The notes below the pieces were generated by a model. The model was given only the letters and a program-made list of their open reading frames with translations, made no database searches and was not told the origin of the DNA. A DNA stretch of 64,000 nucleotides, taken from Litorimonas cladophorae. GTDB taxonomy: Bacteria; Pseudomonadota; Alphaproteobacteria; Caulobacterales; Maricaulaceae. The DNA lies in contig NZ_BMYV01000001.1 of the NCBI RefSeq assembly GCF_014652455.1, forward strand, positions 124,001-188,000, given 5' to 3'. Of the stretch, positions 26,041-35,307 are shown in pieces; within the stretch, counting starts at the first letter, position 1; each line of letters starts with the position of its first letter. A program made the position numbers and the translations under genes.

Positions 26041-27378
26041 TTACGATACCGACGTATCGACCTGGCTCTCGACAAGTTTCTTGATTGTGAGGCCTTGCAC
26101 AATAATCGAGAAGACAACGACGGCATAGGTCGCGGTCAGGATCAGCGGCTTATACTCATTATCTGGCAGGGACAGAGCGAGCGCCACAGAGATACCACCG
26201 CGCACACCGCCCCAGGTCAGGACAGGAACGGCGCCCTTTGTGAAGGTCTTGAAAGTGCCGATCACTTTCATCGGAACGTAAACGGCGCAGAGGCGGGCCA
26301 AAAGAACTAGAGGAATGGCGACCGCGCCGATGAAAGCGTATTCTGGCACGAGGCCAAGCACGAGAATTTCTAGACCGATTAATAGGAACAAAACGGAGTT
26401 CAAAATCTCATCAATCATCTCCCAGAAGCCAAAGAGATATTGTTGCGTATGCTCACTCATCGCGACGCTCGCACCTTTATTGCCAATCATCAAACCAGCA
26501 ACAACGACGGCGATGGGGCCTGAAAGGTGATGTCCTAGGATCTCAATGCGTTGCGCGAGCGCATATGTTCCTGCGACACAGGCTAAGCTGATTAGGATTT
26601 CAATCGCATGTTCATCGATACGCGCCATCATTCTATAGGTGATCCATCCTGCAAGCGCGCCAAGTATGGCGCCGCCTAAAGCGTCCACGACGAAAAGTTC
26701 GATGACATCCAAGATTCCGATCGCGCCACCGGCAGGCGCGGCCGCCATGATCGGACCTGCGAGTTGGAACTCTCCAAACATGGCATGTGCACCTGCACCG
26801 CCCGTTGCGATGGCCAATATAAGTGTGAAAACCACAACGCCAACGCCATCATTGAACAAGCTTTCGCCCGCAATTTTTGTCTCTAACGACTTTGGCATTT
26901 TGACTGTCTTCAAAATGGAAAGAACAGCAATCGGGTCGGTCGGGCTGATCAATGACCCAAATACAAGGGCCCAGATGAAGGGGAGGTCTATACCGAAAAC
27001 CTTCGCGAGGCCCCAAAACCCCGTGCCGACGATAAAAGTGGACAGTACAACGCCAAAGGTCGCCATAGATCCAATCGCCCACTTAGAGGCGCGCAACTTG
27101 CCGAGGTCGACATGCAGAGCCCCCGCGAAGAGCAGGAAGCCCAGCATCCCTTTCATCAGGGTCTCATTGAAATCGATTTGCCCTAATGCAGACTGGACAG
27201 AGTCTGTTAGACCGAGGTTAGGGACCATTGCCTCCAGTGCCATCAAGATGAAGCTGGTAAACAGCGCCATGACGAGCAGCCCGATCGTGTGCGGCAGTTT
27301 TAGATAGGCGCGATTGACCCACGATAACCCAGCCGACAAGACGAGAAGAAGAGCGGCGATTTCAAAAAGTGATAACAT
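26041..27378 (-). CDS. CPA1-family Na+/H+ antiporter
   Basis: Protein of 445 residues with about 12 hydrophobic segments. The CPA1/NhaP signatures are present: SPTDPIAV near 145-152 and [14 protein letters not shown] near 170-183, the latter containing the ion-binding Asn-Asp pair. It exchanges cations for protons to control internal pH and Na+. It has no long C-terminal regulatory domain. Substrate selectivity (Na+, K+) cannot be told. It stands apart from the Zur-controlled genes downstream, 107 bp away. Confidence 0.9.
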   Translation of the reverse strand: MLSLFEIAALLLVLSAGLSWVNRAYLKLPHTIGLLVMALFTSFILMALEAMVPNLGLTDSVQSALGQIDFNETLMKGMLGFLLFAGALHVDLGKLRASKWAIGSMATFGVVLSTFIVGTGFWGLAKVFGIDLPFIWALVFGSLISPTDPIAVLSILKTVKMPKSLETKIAGESLFNDGVGVVVFTLILAIATGGAGAHAMFGEFQLAGPIMAAAPAGGAIGILDVIELFVVDALGGAILGALAGWITYRMMARIDEHAIEILISLACVAGTYALAQRIEILGHHLSGPIAVVVAGLMIGNKGASVAMSEHTQQYLFGFWEMIDEILNSVLFLLIGLEILVLGLVPEYAFIGAVAIPLVLLARLCAVYVPMKVIGTFKTFTKGAVPVLTWGGVRGGISVALALSLPDNEYKPLILTATYAVVVFSIIVQGLTIKKLVESQVDTSVS

Positions 27379-27480
27379 AAACTCGTCCTAACGTCTCTGC
27401 GCGTAGAGGCAAGAGTTTCGCAACAAAGACGGGGTACAGAATGTCTGGGGAATTGGGCGGACGCGAAAAGCTAAATCTCG

Positions 27481-28053
27481 CTAGCGCGCAATATACTCCG
27501 TCACGCGGGTCTGGAACAGGTCGCGCTTTCCTTCGGCTAATAGAGCCGCGTGCTTGCTGAACCCATTGATCATGTCATCTCGGACGTCGACTTCGTCTCT
27601 GGAAAAGTCAGACAGGACATAGCCTGCCACACGGTCTTTATGACCAGGGTGACCGATTCCAAGCCGGATACGGTGGAAGTCTGGCCCGCCGCAGAGCTTA
27701 TTGATAGAGCGGAGACCGTTATGACCCGCCAGTCCGCCACCCGTTTTTACACGAAACTTGCCCGGAGCGAGATCTAGCTCATCATGCAAAACGGTCAGCT
27801 CCGACAAGCTTAATTTATAAAAAGAGAGCGCGGCTTGGACGGCCTGGCCGCTTTCATTCATAAATGTCGAGGGTTTCAGGAGGAGGACTTTTCGTCCGCC
27901 GATGAGGCCAGTGGTGGTCAGACCTTTGAATTGAGACTTCCAAGCGGGGAAGTTATAGTCCTCGGCAAGCGCGTCGAGGACCAAGAAACCGATGTTATGG
28001 CGATTGCCATGATATTTGGCCCCGGGGTTACCGAGGCCGCACCAGATTTCCAT
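27481..28053 (-). CDS. pth: Peptidyl-tRNA hydrolase
   Basis: Protein of 190 residues. It releases tRNA from peptidyl-tRNA that dropped off ribosomes. Motifs: CGLGNPGAKYHGNRHNIGF with catalytic His19, LLKPSTFMNESGQAV, VLHDELDLAPGKFR and GGLAGHNGLRSI. ATG 28053 follows GGAGG at 8 nt; the longer frame to 28104 touches rplY and is not supported. rplY-pth is a conserved pair. Confidence 0.97.
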   Translation of the reverse strand: MEIWCGLGNPGAKYHGNRHNIGFLVLDALAEDYNFPAWKSQFKGLTTTGLIGGRKVLLLKPSTFMNESGQAVQAALSFYKLSLSELTVLHDELDLAPGKFRVKTGGGLAGHNGLRSINKLCGGPDFHRIRLGIGHPGHKDRVAGYVLSDFSRDEVDVRDDMINGFSKHAALLAEGKRDLFQTRVTEYIAR

Positions 28054-28104
28054 GATATTATCCTCCGTTCGGCGAGAAGTCAGCCGTCGCAGGAAAGAAA
28101 GCAA

Positions 28105-28755
28105 CTAGCCTTCTGCGCCTTCGGCAGCAGCAGCATCGCCACCAGCGGCTTCGGCGGCAGCCGCGTCATCTGCTTCTTCATCCGCTGTTTTGGATGTGCG
28201 GGAAGCAACGATCGTCGCGATTGTTACGTCACGGTCCGCGATGCCCGGTTTAACGCCTTTTGGAAGTTTGACTTCGGAAAGGTGAATGGAATCGCCAATT
28301 TCCATGCCAGAGATGTCGACTTCGATGTGCTCTGGGATGGCGCCCGCTGGGCATTTTACTTCGATGTTGTAACGCACAACGTTCAATGCGCCGCCGGCTT
28401 TCATACCAGGGGAGACGTCTTCGCCGACGAATACCGCCGAAACATCAACGTCGATGATTGTTTTTTCAGTCACGCGATAGAAATCGATGTGCAAAGGCAT
28501 ATCTGTCACAGGATGGAACTGAACGTCTTTTGTCAGTACTTTCTGTGGTTTGCCGTCATGTGAAAGCTCGATCATGTTGGACAAAAACTGTCCTGAGTTG
28601 ATCGCTCTTTGAACTTCATTAAATTTGATACCCACGGAAACAGGGGCTTTATCGCCACCATAGATTACGCCTGGAACCATGCCATTACGGCGGGCTTCGC
28701 GGGCATTTCCGGTTCCGGTTTCTTCGCGGACGACGACGTCGAGAACAACACTCAT
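28105..28755 (-). CDS. rplY: 50S ribosomal protein L25/general stress protein Ctc
   Basis: Protein of 216 residues of the long Ctc type: N-terminal L25 domain (REETGTGNAREARRNG, VPGVIYGG) binding 5S rRNA, then the TL5/Ctc beta domain (PLHIDFYRV, IEVKCPAGAIPEHIEVDISGMEIGDSI in parts), and a low-complexity Ala/Glu/Asp tail of about 25 residues. AAGG lies 8 nt before the ATG. It precedes pth. Confidence 0.97.
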   Translation of the reverse strand: MSVVLDVVVREETGTGNAREARRNGMVPGVIYGGDKAPVSVGIKFNEVQRAINSGQFLSNMIELSHDGKPQKVLTKDVQFHPVTDMPLHIDFYRVTEKTIIDVDVSAVFVGEDVSPGMKAGGALNVVRYNIEVKCPAGAIPEHIEVDISGMEIGDSIHLSEVKLPKGVKPGIADRDVTIATIVASRTSKTADEEADDAAAAEAAGGDAAAAEGAEG

Positions 28756-28780
28756 TGTACTGGCCTTAGTTTTCTGTGTG

Positions 28781-28831
28781 AGCCCAAAAAACGAACCGCT
28801 CCAAGAGTGTTGAAGCGGTTGTGCTCGGGCT
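28781..28831 (-). terminator. Hairpin with T-tract between prs and rplY
   Basis: Arms AACCGCT (28794-28800) and AGCGGTT (28814-28820) form a 7-bp stem, followed leftward by CG and six T. A second pair, AGCCC/GGGCT, brackets it and could form an alternative structure. It can terminate prs transcription or attenuate rplY. Confidence 0.5.
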
Positions 28832-28914
28832 GAATCAATTATTGCCGCGCCCTTTAGCTAATAGGCGCGAGGTACGCAAGGGTCTTTGCGCGTTCGTTTC
28901 AGTGTAATCTGCGT

Positions 28915-29856
28915 CTAGCCGAAAAGTTTCGATACACTTTCGTCATTTGCGATCCGCCGAATAGCCTCACCAAGGAGTTTCGCGGTCGAGCATTCTCTGA
29001 TTTTCTCGCAATCCTTGACCTTCTTTGGCTGAGCAATCGTATCCGTGATAACGACCTCCGTCAGTTGAGATTTTGTGATCCGCTCCACCGCTGGGTCTGA
29101 GAGCACGCCATGGGTGATATAGGCTGATACGGAACTCGCGCCGTGATCCTTCAGGGCTTTCGCGGCGTTACACAGCGTGCCACCCGAATCGATGATGTCA
29201 TCATAAAGGATGCAGTTTCGACCCGCGACGTCGCCGATGATGTTCATGACTTCACTCTCGCCAGCTTTCGGGCGACGTTTGTCGACAATAGCAATATCGG
29301 CGTTGAACTCTTTGGCGATTGCGCGTGTCCGCACCACACCACCCGTGTCAGGGGAAACGAAAAGGAGGTTATTGCGATCGCGCTTAGAAAATTGTTCTTT
29401 GATATCCGAAATAAAGACGGGTTGCCCAAAAAGGTTATCCGTCGGAATGTCAAAGAAGCCTTGAATCTGTCCCGCGTGGAGGTCGACTGTCAAAACGCGA
29501 TCGGCCCCCGCTTTTGCGATCAGATTGGCGACCAATTTAGCAGAGATTGGCGTCCGACCGCCCGTTTTTCGGTCCTGACGTGCATATCCGAAATAAGGAA
29601 TAACCGCTGTTATTCGTTCCGCAGACGCTCTCATTAGAGCGTCGATCAGGATCAGAAGTTCCATCAAATGGTCATTGGCCGGCGCGGATGTTGGTTGGAT
29701 CAGGAAGATATCTTCGCCCCGAACATTTTCGTTAATTCGCGCAAAAATTTCTTGATCTCGAAAGCGTTCAATATCGACGCTGGTCAATGGGATGTCGAGA
29801 ACATCTGCAATACCTTTCGCCAAAGGGTGATTGGCGGTGCCGCTGATGAGTTTCAT
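28915..29856 (-). CDS. prs: Ribose-phosphate pyrophosphokinase
   Basis: Protein of 313 residues that makes PRPP from ribose 5-phosphate and ATP. Motifs: [36 protein letters not shown] (catalytic loop, in parts), [12 protein letters not shown], and the PRPP loop [13 protein letters not shown]. No clear ribosome binding site precedes the ATG. PRPP feeds purM/purN/purA, also in this window, and histidine and NAD synthesis. Confidence 0.98.
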   Translation of the reverse strand: MKLISGTANHPLAKGIADVLDIPLTSVDIERFRDQEIFARINENVRGEDIFLIQPTSAPANDHLMELLILIDALMRASAERITAVIPYFGYARQDRKTGGRTPISAKLVANLIAKAGADRVLTVDLHAGQIQGFFDIPTDNLFGQPVFISDIKEQFSKRDRNNLLFVSPDTGGVVRTRAIAKEFNADIAIVDKRRPKAGESEVMNIIGDVAGRNCILYDDIIDSGGTLCNAAKALKDHGASSVSAYITHGVLSDPAVERITKSQLTEVVITDTIAQPKKVKDCEKIRECSTAKLLGEAIRRIANDESVSKLFG

Positions 29857-29922
29857 GGCCGATGTTCCGTGCAGAGTAGATTTACAGGTCCGTTACAGTT
29901 CTGTACCTGCGGAGTCTATGGA

Positions 29923-30666
29923 TTAGGGCAATACGATTGCGGATAAGTTTCGACCATATTCAGTCTCTCCCGCATGCGTATTGCGCCGAAAGCTAAAATA
30001 GTCGTCTGTTGCGGCATAGGTACATTGCCCTGTCCACGTTGCACGAACGCCCATCACGTCTAGGCGTGAAAGGATGAAGGCGGGTAGGTCAAAATGCGCT
30101 TTGGCGTCGGGCGGGGTATGGAAAAAGCGGTCGTAGCCCTCATCCATATCTATAAACTCCGCCCGAAAGTCTTCACCAACCTCATAGTTCTTCGGACCGA
30201 TACAGGGGCCCAACACGGCCGTAATATCTGACGGCGTCGCGCCAATTTCGCACATGGCGGCGACAGTGCTTTCGACGATCCCGCCCAATGCGCCGCGCCA
30301 ACCCGCATGACAGGCCCCAATGATACCGGCTTTTGCGTCTGCGAGAAGGACTGGACCGCAATCTGCACTCAGCGCCGAAATTGCGAGCCCTGGAACAGTT
30401 GTGACGAGGCCGTCGGCTTCAATATCAGAAACGGGTGTGTCCGTGGCGATGACGACGCGGTCTGAATGGATCTGATGGAGGCTGACGAGATAATCAGCGT
30501 TAAGTGCCGTACGGATACGGGCGCGGTTTTCTTCGACATGGGCTCGATTATCGGCAGATCGCAATCCTGCGTTCAGACTGCTGTAAATACCTTCCGAGAC
30601 ACCGCCTTGGCGGCCAAAAAAACCGTGACGAAAGGGTAGGGTGTCAGATGTGAAATGTGGGGTCAT
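29923..30666 (-). CDS. pgeF: Peptidoglycan editing factor PgeF (laccase-domain)
   Basis: Protein of 247 residues of the multicopper-polyphenol-oxidase/YfiH family, shown in E. coli to keep wrong residues out of the peptidoglycan stem peptide. Motifs: FFGRQGGVSEG, SLHQIHSD, LSADCGPVLLAD and ACHAGWRG, holding the Cys and His metal ligands. ATG 30666 overlaps the methyltransferase stop as ATGA; the longer frame to 30708 is rejected. Confidence 0.94.
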   Translation of the reverse strand: MTPHFTSDTLPFRHGFFGRQGGVSEGIYSSLNAGLRSADNRAHVEENRARIRTALNADYLVSLHQIHSDRVVIATDTPVSDIEADGLVTTVPGLAISALSADCGPVLLADAKAGIIGACHAGWRGALGGIVESTVAAMCEIGATPSDITAVLGPCIGPKNYEVGEDFRAEFIDMDEGYDRFFHTPPDAKAHFDLPAFILSRLDVMGVRATWTGQCTYAATDDYFSFRRNTHAGETEYGRNLSAIVLP

Positions 30667-31769
30667 CGGAGTCCTAAGGGCGGGGGGAGGTCGGTGGAAG
30701 ACAGGCACATGGCTTTGAATAAGGCACCCATTTCTTCATCGGCTGTCAGTCTGTGTAATTGTCGGGCAATAACCGATTTGCCCTCAGGCTTGGCCCGCGT
30801 GAGCGCGACGGCGCGCATTTCGATGCCCAATTTGGAGAGGAACTCGCGTTGCGGAACCGCAGCACTCGGTTTCAATCCTGCGGCCTCTGCGGCCGCTGCG
30901 AGAGCCGCAAAATCAACGCGCGCGGTCAAATCGGTGTTGCCTGGATCAGAGAAGACGCCGACTTTTTCATGTCTTTTAAGCGCCTGCAGCGTGTCGCCAA
31001 ATTCCGTGTCTTCGGGTCCGTAGTCGATAAAAAGGGCGCGTCCGGGAAAACCTGTAAAGCGATGGGCGAGACTATCCACGATTTGAACCACGGAGGGACA
31101 GGTTTCTAACAAGTTGCCTTTGCGGGCATCACTCGCGCCATCGGGTAGATTTTGGGTCAGTCCCGCCGCTGCGGGGACGTCAATTCGCACAAAACAAAGC
31201 CTGTCCTCATCGTCTAACCCGACCCGTCGTTCGACCCAGCCGCCTTTGCCTGCGAAGGGGTCATTGCAGATCAATTGTTGTATCGGCAGGCAGTCCAGGA
31301 ATTCATTGCCGATGACAAGGCTGGGGCCTAAAGGGACATCACCCAAGCGTGACGCCCATTGCACAGGGACGCCCGCTGCCGCGAGGGTGCGTCCTTGGAC
31401 GGCTTCAAGGGCTGCGGAGGCTTCGATCAACCAAACTTGTACGGCGGCTTTGAAACCTGCGTCCAAAGACGCGGCGCGCAGTATATCACTCATCATGATG
31501 CCGCGTCCGGGGCCCAACTCGATCAGGTGTAATTTTTCAGGCCTGCCGAGATCAATCCAGCTCTGGACGCACCATAGCCCCAAGACCTCACCAAACATCT
31601 GCGAGATTTCGGGTGCCGTGATGAAATCACCATCTGCGCCGAGAGGATCGCGCGTGGGGTAATATCCTTGCACGGGGTCAAGCAAGCAGACGGTCATATA
31701 TTCCGCCACGCTCATAGGTCCAGCTTCGCGGATTCGGTTCTTGATTTTATCTGCGAGAGAGGCCGTCAT
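30663..31769 (-). CDS. MidA/NDUFAF7-like SAM methyltransferase
   Basis: Protein of 368 residues (COG1565/DUF185). The N-terminal MSVAEYMTVCLLDPVQGYYP and the SAM motif IELGPGRGIMMSDIL are typical. The mitochondrial relative NDUFAF7 methylates an arginine of a complex I subunit; the bacterial substrate is not established. It is coupled by ATGA to pgeF and starts 5 bp after lgt, so lgt-midA-pgeF is one operon, an order shared with other alphaproteobacteria. Confidence 0.92.
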   Translation of the reverse strand: MTASLADKIKNRIREAGPMSVAEYMTVCLLDPVQGYYPTRDPLGADGDFITAPEISQMFGEVLGLWCVQSWIDLGRPEKLHLIELGPGRGIMMSDILRAASLDAGFKAAVQVWLIEASAALEAVQGRTLAAAGVPVQWASRLGDVPLGPSLVIGNEFLDCLPIQQLICNDPFAGKGGWVERRVGLDDEDRLCFVRIDVPAAAGLTQNLPDGASDARKGNLLETCPSVVQIVDSLAHRFTGFPGRALFIDYGPEDTEFGDTLQALKRHEKVGVFSDPGNTDLTARVDFAALAAAAEAAGLKPSAAVPQREFLSKLGIEMRAVALTRAKPEGKSVIARQLHRLTADEEMGALFKAMCLSSTDLPPPLGLR

Positions 31770-31774
31770 AGCAG

Positions 31775-32707
31775 TTATTTTTTTGCGCTTTTCACAAGGT
31801 CAGGCAGACGTTTCGGCGAAACGGGTGCGCGGCGGTAAGCCCAAAAAATGATCAGGGCGCCCACGAATATCATTGGTAAGCTATAGGCCATGCCACGTGT
31901 GAGCGGGCCAAACATTTCGGCATCTGGTTCTCTTACAAATTCGACGGCAAAGCGGAAAAGACCATAGAAAAACGTTAAAGAGCCGAAGATGATTCCAGGT
32001 TTTGTGAGGGCTTTAAACTTAACTGTCAGAACGCGAAGAATTACAAACAAAACGAGGCCTTCGAGAAAGGCTTCGTAAAGTTGGCTCGGGTGTCTTGGCA
32101 TTTGGAAAATCGCTTCACCCGCGGAATCATAGAGCTTTTCTCGTGTGTATTCGTTGACCGCGTTAAACCTTACGCCCCAGGGCATGTCGGTGAAATTACC
32201 ATACAGCTCTTGGTTCATGAAGTTAGTGAGGCGGACGAGGCCCAGTCCGATGGGTGCGCCGACGGCGGCCATATCGCCGATCCGAAATTTATCGACCTTG
32301 TGCCGCCAGCTGGCATATAGCCCCGCGAAAACAACCCCAGAGAAGCCGCCGTGGAAACTCATTCCACCTTTCCAGACTTTGAGAACCTGGATCGGGTCTT
32401 CGACGAACGTTTCCGGTGAGTAGAGGATGATATAACCTAGTCGGCCGCCGACAATAATTCCGATCAATGCGTAAAACATCAAATCAGATAGCATAGGTTC
32501 ATTGGGTATGATTTCTGGAAGTCGCGTTGGCGTATCAGGCACCCAAATATCTCGTCGCTGGGACAACTTAACCGCATAAAGATAAGCGCCGAACAAGCCG
32601 ACCACATAGGCCAAACCATACCATTTCAAGGAAAACCAGCCGATCGTAAAAACATCGTCTCGAAGCCAGCTTGGGAAATCAATGGCGTTGATGATTGAAA
32701 GAATCAT
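31775..32707 (-). CDS. lgt: Prolipoprotein diacylglyceryl transferase
   Basis: Protein of 310 residues with seven predicted membrane segments. It adds diacylglycerol to the lipobox Cys, the first step for the many lipoproteins seen in this window. Motifs: GRLGYIILY, GGMSFHGGFSGV with the essential His, GLVRLTNFMNQELYG (Lgt signature region) and PRHPSQLYEA. It leads the lgt-methyltransferase-pgeF operon and is divergent from the UbiK-like gene. Confidence 0.97.
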   Translation of the reverse strand: MILSIINAIDFPSWLRDDVFTIGWFSLKWYGLAYVVGLFGAYLYAVKLSQRRDIWVPDTPTRLPEIIPNEPMLSDLMFYALIGIIVGGRLGYIILYSPETFVEDPIQVLKVWKGGMSFHGGFSGVVFAGLYASWRHKVDKFRIGDMAAVGAPIGLGLVRLTNFMNQELYGNFTDMPWGVRFNAVNEYTREKLYDSAGEAIFQMPRHPSQLYEAFLEGLVLFVILRVLTVKFKALTKPGIIFGSLTFFYGLFRFAVEFVREPDAEMFGPLTRGMAYSLPMIFVGALIIFWAYRRAPVSPKRLPDLVKSAKK

Positions 32708-32817
32708 GGGGCGTTGAACTCAAATGGTGGAAAACCGTTGGATGCGTCCCTACATCAGCTATAACTTCATTCAAAGCGAAACAGGCCTCTTAAACGGCCG
32801 GCGCGAAAGGACCTGAC

Positions 32818-33072
32818 ATGACTGGCAAGAATAAACCCCTCGATGATTTGTCCAATTTGATGACGAATGCTGTTGGCGCGATCAAGGGCGTTGGCGATGA
32901 AGTCAAAGCTATGGGTCGCTCGCAGGCTGAGAAATTCGTCCAAGAAATGGACCTCGTCTCGCGTGAAGAATTTAACGTGCTGAAAGCGCGTTTGGACGCG
33001 GCAATGCTGGAAATAGAAGCGCTGAAAGCGCCGAAGAAACCTGCACGCAAAACGGCGGCGAAGAAGAAGTAA
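32818..33072 (+). CDS. UbiK/BMFP-domain accessory factor
   Basis: Protein of 84 residues: amphipathic N-terminus (LDDLSNLMTNAVGAIKG), then the BMFP coiled-coil segment (about 38-70, VSREEFNVLKARLDAAMLEIEAL in parts) and a Lys/Ala tail. UbiK forms trimers, binds membrane and helps aerobic ubiquinone synthesis in E. coli; the family shares this architecture. ATG follows AAAGGA at 6 nt. Divergent from lgt, as in related genomes. Confidence 0.88.
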   Translation: MTGKNKPLDDLSNLMTNAVGAIKGVGDEVKAMGRSQAEKFVQEMDLVSREEFNVLKARLDAAMLEIEALKAPKKPARKTAAKKK

Positions 33073-33082
33073 GCATGTACTC

Positions 33083-33556
33083 TTGAGGGTCTTTTTTAGG
33101 TGCGTGTTCTGGGGCTTATTCCCGGCGTTCATGGCGCTATATTCGGTGCCTTACGTTGCTCAATCCCTTGGTGTGAATGATCTAACGCCCGAATCTGAAA
33201 CGACAGTACTCTTTGTGTATGAGATATTCACTCAGGACACGCGGGCGCTTGAATCCGAAATTCTCGCGGCGTTTCAGAAGAGAAAGATAACTTTAAAGGC
33301 TAGGAACTTCGGGGGAATGACTCCGACGACCATTTTGCGAAGGTCAAATGTCGGTAGTGAGATAGGCGTGTATATTTCCCACTATGGTGTTCATGGATCA
33401 AGTGTCGGTGCTATGAAAATCGGGTGTCATCCGGCTAAGCGTTTTTACAAGGACAGCTGCCCATACGCTGACATTCGTCACGCCGCACTGTCCCTTAATG
33501 CGCTAGATGCGGTCGTATTAGTCGAAGAAAGATCGGGTTCGTCCCATTTTGATTAG
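33083..33556 (+). CDS. Unknown protein, possibly secreted
   Basis: Not recognised; up to 157 residues. A hydrophobic N-terminus (WGLFPAFMALYSVPYVAQS) may be a signal or anchor. The rest has two Cys, IGCHP and DSCPYAD, and no known motif. The listed start is TTG; GTG 33104 or ATG 33131 are also possible, and none has a clear ribosome binding site. It fills a space otherwise empty between the UbiK-like gene and dnaB, and overlaps the dnaB stop by 4 bp. Base use is more AT-rich than its neighbours. Confidence 0.45.
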   Translation: MRVFFRCVFWGLFPAFMALYSVPYVAQSLGVNDLTPESETTVLFVYEIFTQDTRALESEILAAFQKRKITLKARNFGGMTPTTILRRSNVGSEIGVYISHYGVHGSSVGAMKIGCHPAKRFYKDSCPYADIRHAALSLNALDAVVLVEERSGSSHFD

Positions 33557-35079
33557 AACGCGCTGCCGCCTCCGCCACCCGCGTAATCTTCTTCAACCCA
33601 ATTGCCAAATTTCGTGAGGCTTGGCTGGAAGGAGAGGGCGACTGTGCCGATAGGGCCGTGACGTTGCTTACCGATGATGACTTCGGCTTTACCATGTAGT
33701 TTTTCCATCTTGCCCATCCATTCTTCATGGGCGGCGACATCGTCCTCTGACGGTTCTGTTCGCGACAGATAATATTCTTCACGGAACACAAACATCACGA
33801 CATCTGCATCTTGCTCAATCGAGCCAGATTCCCGCAAGTCAGAGAGCTGCGGACGTTTATCATCGCGTTGTTCAACCTGACGCGAAAGCTGGGCTAGTGC
33901 CAAGACAGGCACGTCCAGTTCCTTCGCGAGGGCTTTAAGACCCTGCGTAATCATGGAGACTTCTTGCACGCGGTTAGCGCTGGAGTTCATACCTGCGCCA
34001 CCGGTTAGCAGCTGCAAATAGTCAACCACGATACAATCGAGACCGCGTTGACGTTTCAGCCTTCGCGCGCGCGCAGAGAGCGCCCCAATCGACAGACCGC
34101 CCGTGTCATCAATATGCAACGGGATTTGGATGATTTTATCGGCGGCTTCACGGATTTCCTCATATTGTGCGCGGGTGATGTCGCCGCGTCGAATGTGATG
34201 GGACGATACGCGTGATTCTTCGGCGAGTAACCGTGTTGCCAGCTGCTCGGAGCTCATCTCGAGGCTAAAAAAGCCAACGACGCCGCCATCGACCGTTTTT
34301 TCGATCCCGTTCTCGTCTTTCTCTTTTTTGAAATGTTTCGCGACGTGAAACGCAATGTTTGTTGCCAGTGAGGTTTTACCCATGGAAGGACGACCCGCCA
34401 AAATGATCAGGTCAGACTTGTGCAAACCGCCAAGTTGGCGGTCCAAATCAATCAGCCCAGTCGAAATGCCAGAGAGGTTACCATCTCGGCTGAAGGCCGC
34501 AGACATCATTTCAATTGAGGCGACGAGGGCCGTTTCAAAATCTACGAAACCTTGCTGCGTCCCGCCTAACTCGGCGAGGTTATAAAGCTGGCTTTCAGCT
34601 TCAATAATTTGAGCCTGCGCATTGGCTTCACTGTCGGGGTCGGTCGCGTTGGCCTTGATCATGTCAGATAGACGGATCAACTCCCGTCGCATAGCGAGAT
34701 CAAAGATGAGTTTCGCATACTCCGGTGCCGTCGACGACGGTGGTGCGTTATCAAGGAGGAGCGCAAGATATTCGACGCCGCCAATATCGACGAGGGTTTC
34801 GTCTTGGGAAAATCTATTTTTGAGAACGATTGCGTCGGCGAGTCGGCCCGTTTCGATCAAGCGCGCGATCGCATCAAAGATACGCACGTGGACGGGGTTA
34901 TAGAAGTGCTTGGCCTGAATGATCTGCGAAATTTTGTGATAGACTTCATTGTCATAGAGCAACGCACCGAGAAGCGCGGCCTCGGCCTCTTGGCTTTGTG
35001 GCGTGGAGTCGAGCTCGGTGATCGACCCTCCGTCTTGGTCATAGGCCGGATGCGAATCGTTATCTGCAATAAATTCCAT
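33553..35079 (-). CDS. dnaB: Replicative DNA helicase DnaB
   Basis: Protein of 508 residues, the hexameric 5'-3' helicase of the replication fork. N-terminal domain with PQSQEAEAALLGALLYDN near the start; RecA-like motor with Walker A GRPSMGKT near 229-236, FFSLEMSSEQLATRLL, IDDTGGLSI, VVDYLQLL and the arginine-rich GKQRHGPIGTV. No intein interrupts it. AAGG lies 6 nt before the ATG. A glycine-rich end GGGGGSAF is seen in the family. Confidence 0.98.
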   Translation of the reverse strand: MEFIADNDSHPAYDQDGGSITELDSTPQSQEAEAALLGALLYDNEVYHKISQIIQAKHFYNPVHVRIFDAIARLIETGRLADAIVLKNRFSQDETLVDIGGVEYLALLLDNAPPSSTAPEYAKLIFDLAMRRELIRLSDMIKANATDPDSEANAQAQIIEAESQLYNLAELGGTQQGFVDFETALVASIEMMSAAFSRDGNLSGISTGLIDLDRQLGGLHKSDLIILAGRPSMGKTSLATNIAFHVAKHFKKEKDENGIEKTVDGGVVGFFSLEMSSEQLATRLLAEESRVSSHHIRRGDITRAQYEEIREAADKIIQIPLHIDDTGGLSIGALSARARRLKRQRGLDCIVVDYLQLLTGGAGMNSSANRVQEVSMITQGLKALAKELDVPVLALAQLSRQVEQRDDKRPQLSDLRESGSIEQDADVVMFVFREEYYLSRTEPSEDDVAAHEEWMGKMEKLHGKAEVIIGKQRHGPIGTVALSFQPSLTKFGNWVEEDYAGGGGGSAF

Positions 35080-35176
35080 ATCTGACCTTAGGCGTTATCG
35101 AAGGCCTTTGTCATAGCACTGACTGCGTTAGGAATATAGTCCGTTGTGCGTAAGTCTAACATTGGGGATAATATGC

Positions 35177-35294
35177 AAAACAGGCGCGGGAGGAGAGTGG
35201 CCCGCGCCTGATGCCCCGCCATCCGGTGCGGTGATTGGGGGTTGCCGCACCGGAAGTCGCCCCGGCGGTTTCAATGTGAGCTAAGGGGATAGCT
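35177..35294 (-). ncRNA. Candidate three-hairpin small RNA with C-rich loops
   Basis: Read leftward: stem 1 AGCTA/TAGCT with loop TCCCCT (35279-35294); stem 2 of 10 perfect pairs TCCGGTGCGG/CCGCACCGGA with a 13-nt loop holding CCCCC (35222-35254); stem 3 of 10 perfect pairs CAGGCGCGGG/CCCGCGCCTG followed by TTTT (35181-35210), whose loop region contains CTCCTCCC. C-rich loops that can pair with ribosome binding sites are typical of alphaproteobacterial small RNAs such as the suhB/CcsR and AbcR types. The simpler reading is a tandem terminator of the gene ending at 35308. No promoter was identified. Confidence 0.38.
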
Positions 35295-35307
35295 CTGTGG
35301 ATAAGCC

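Noticed and set aside
26639-27307. Plus-strand frame of about 222 codons inside the CPA1 antiporter gene
   Set aside because: Antisense of a clear membrane protein gene; composition is the mirrored pattern of hydrophobic codons.
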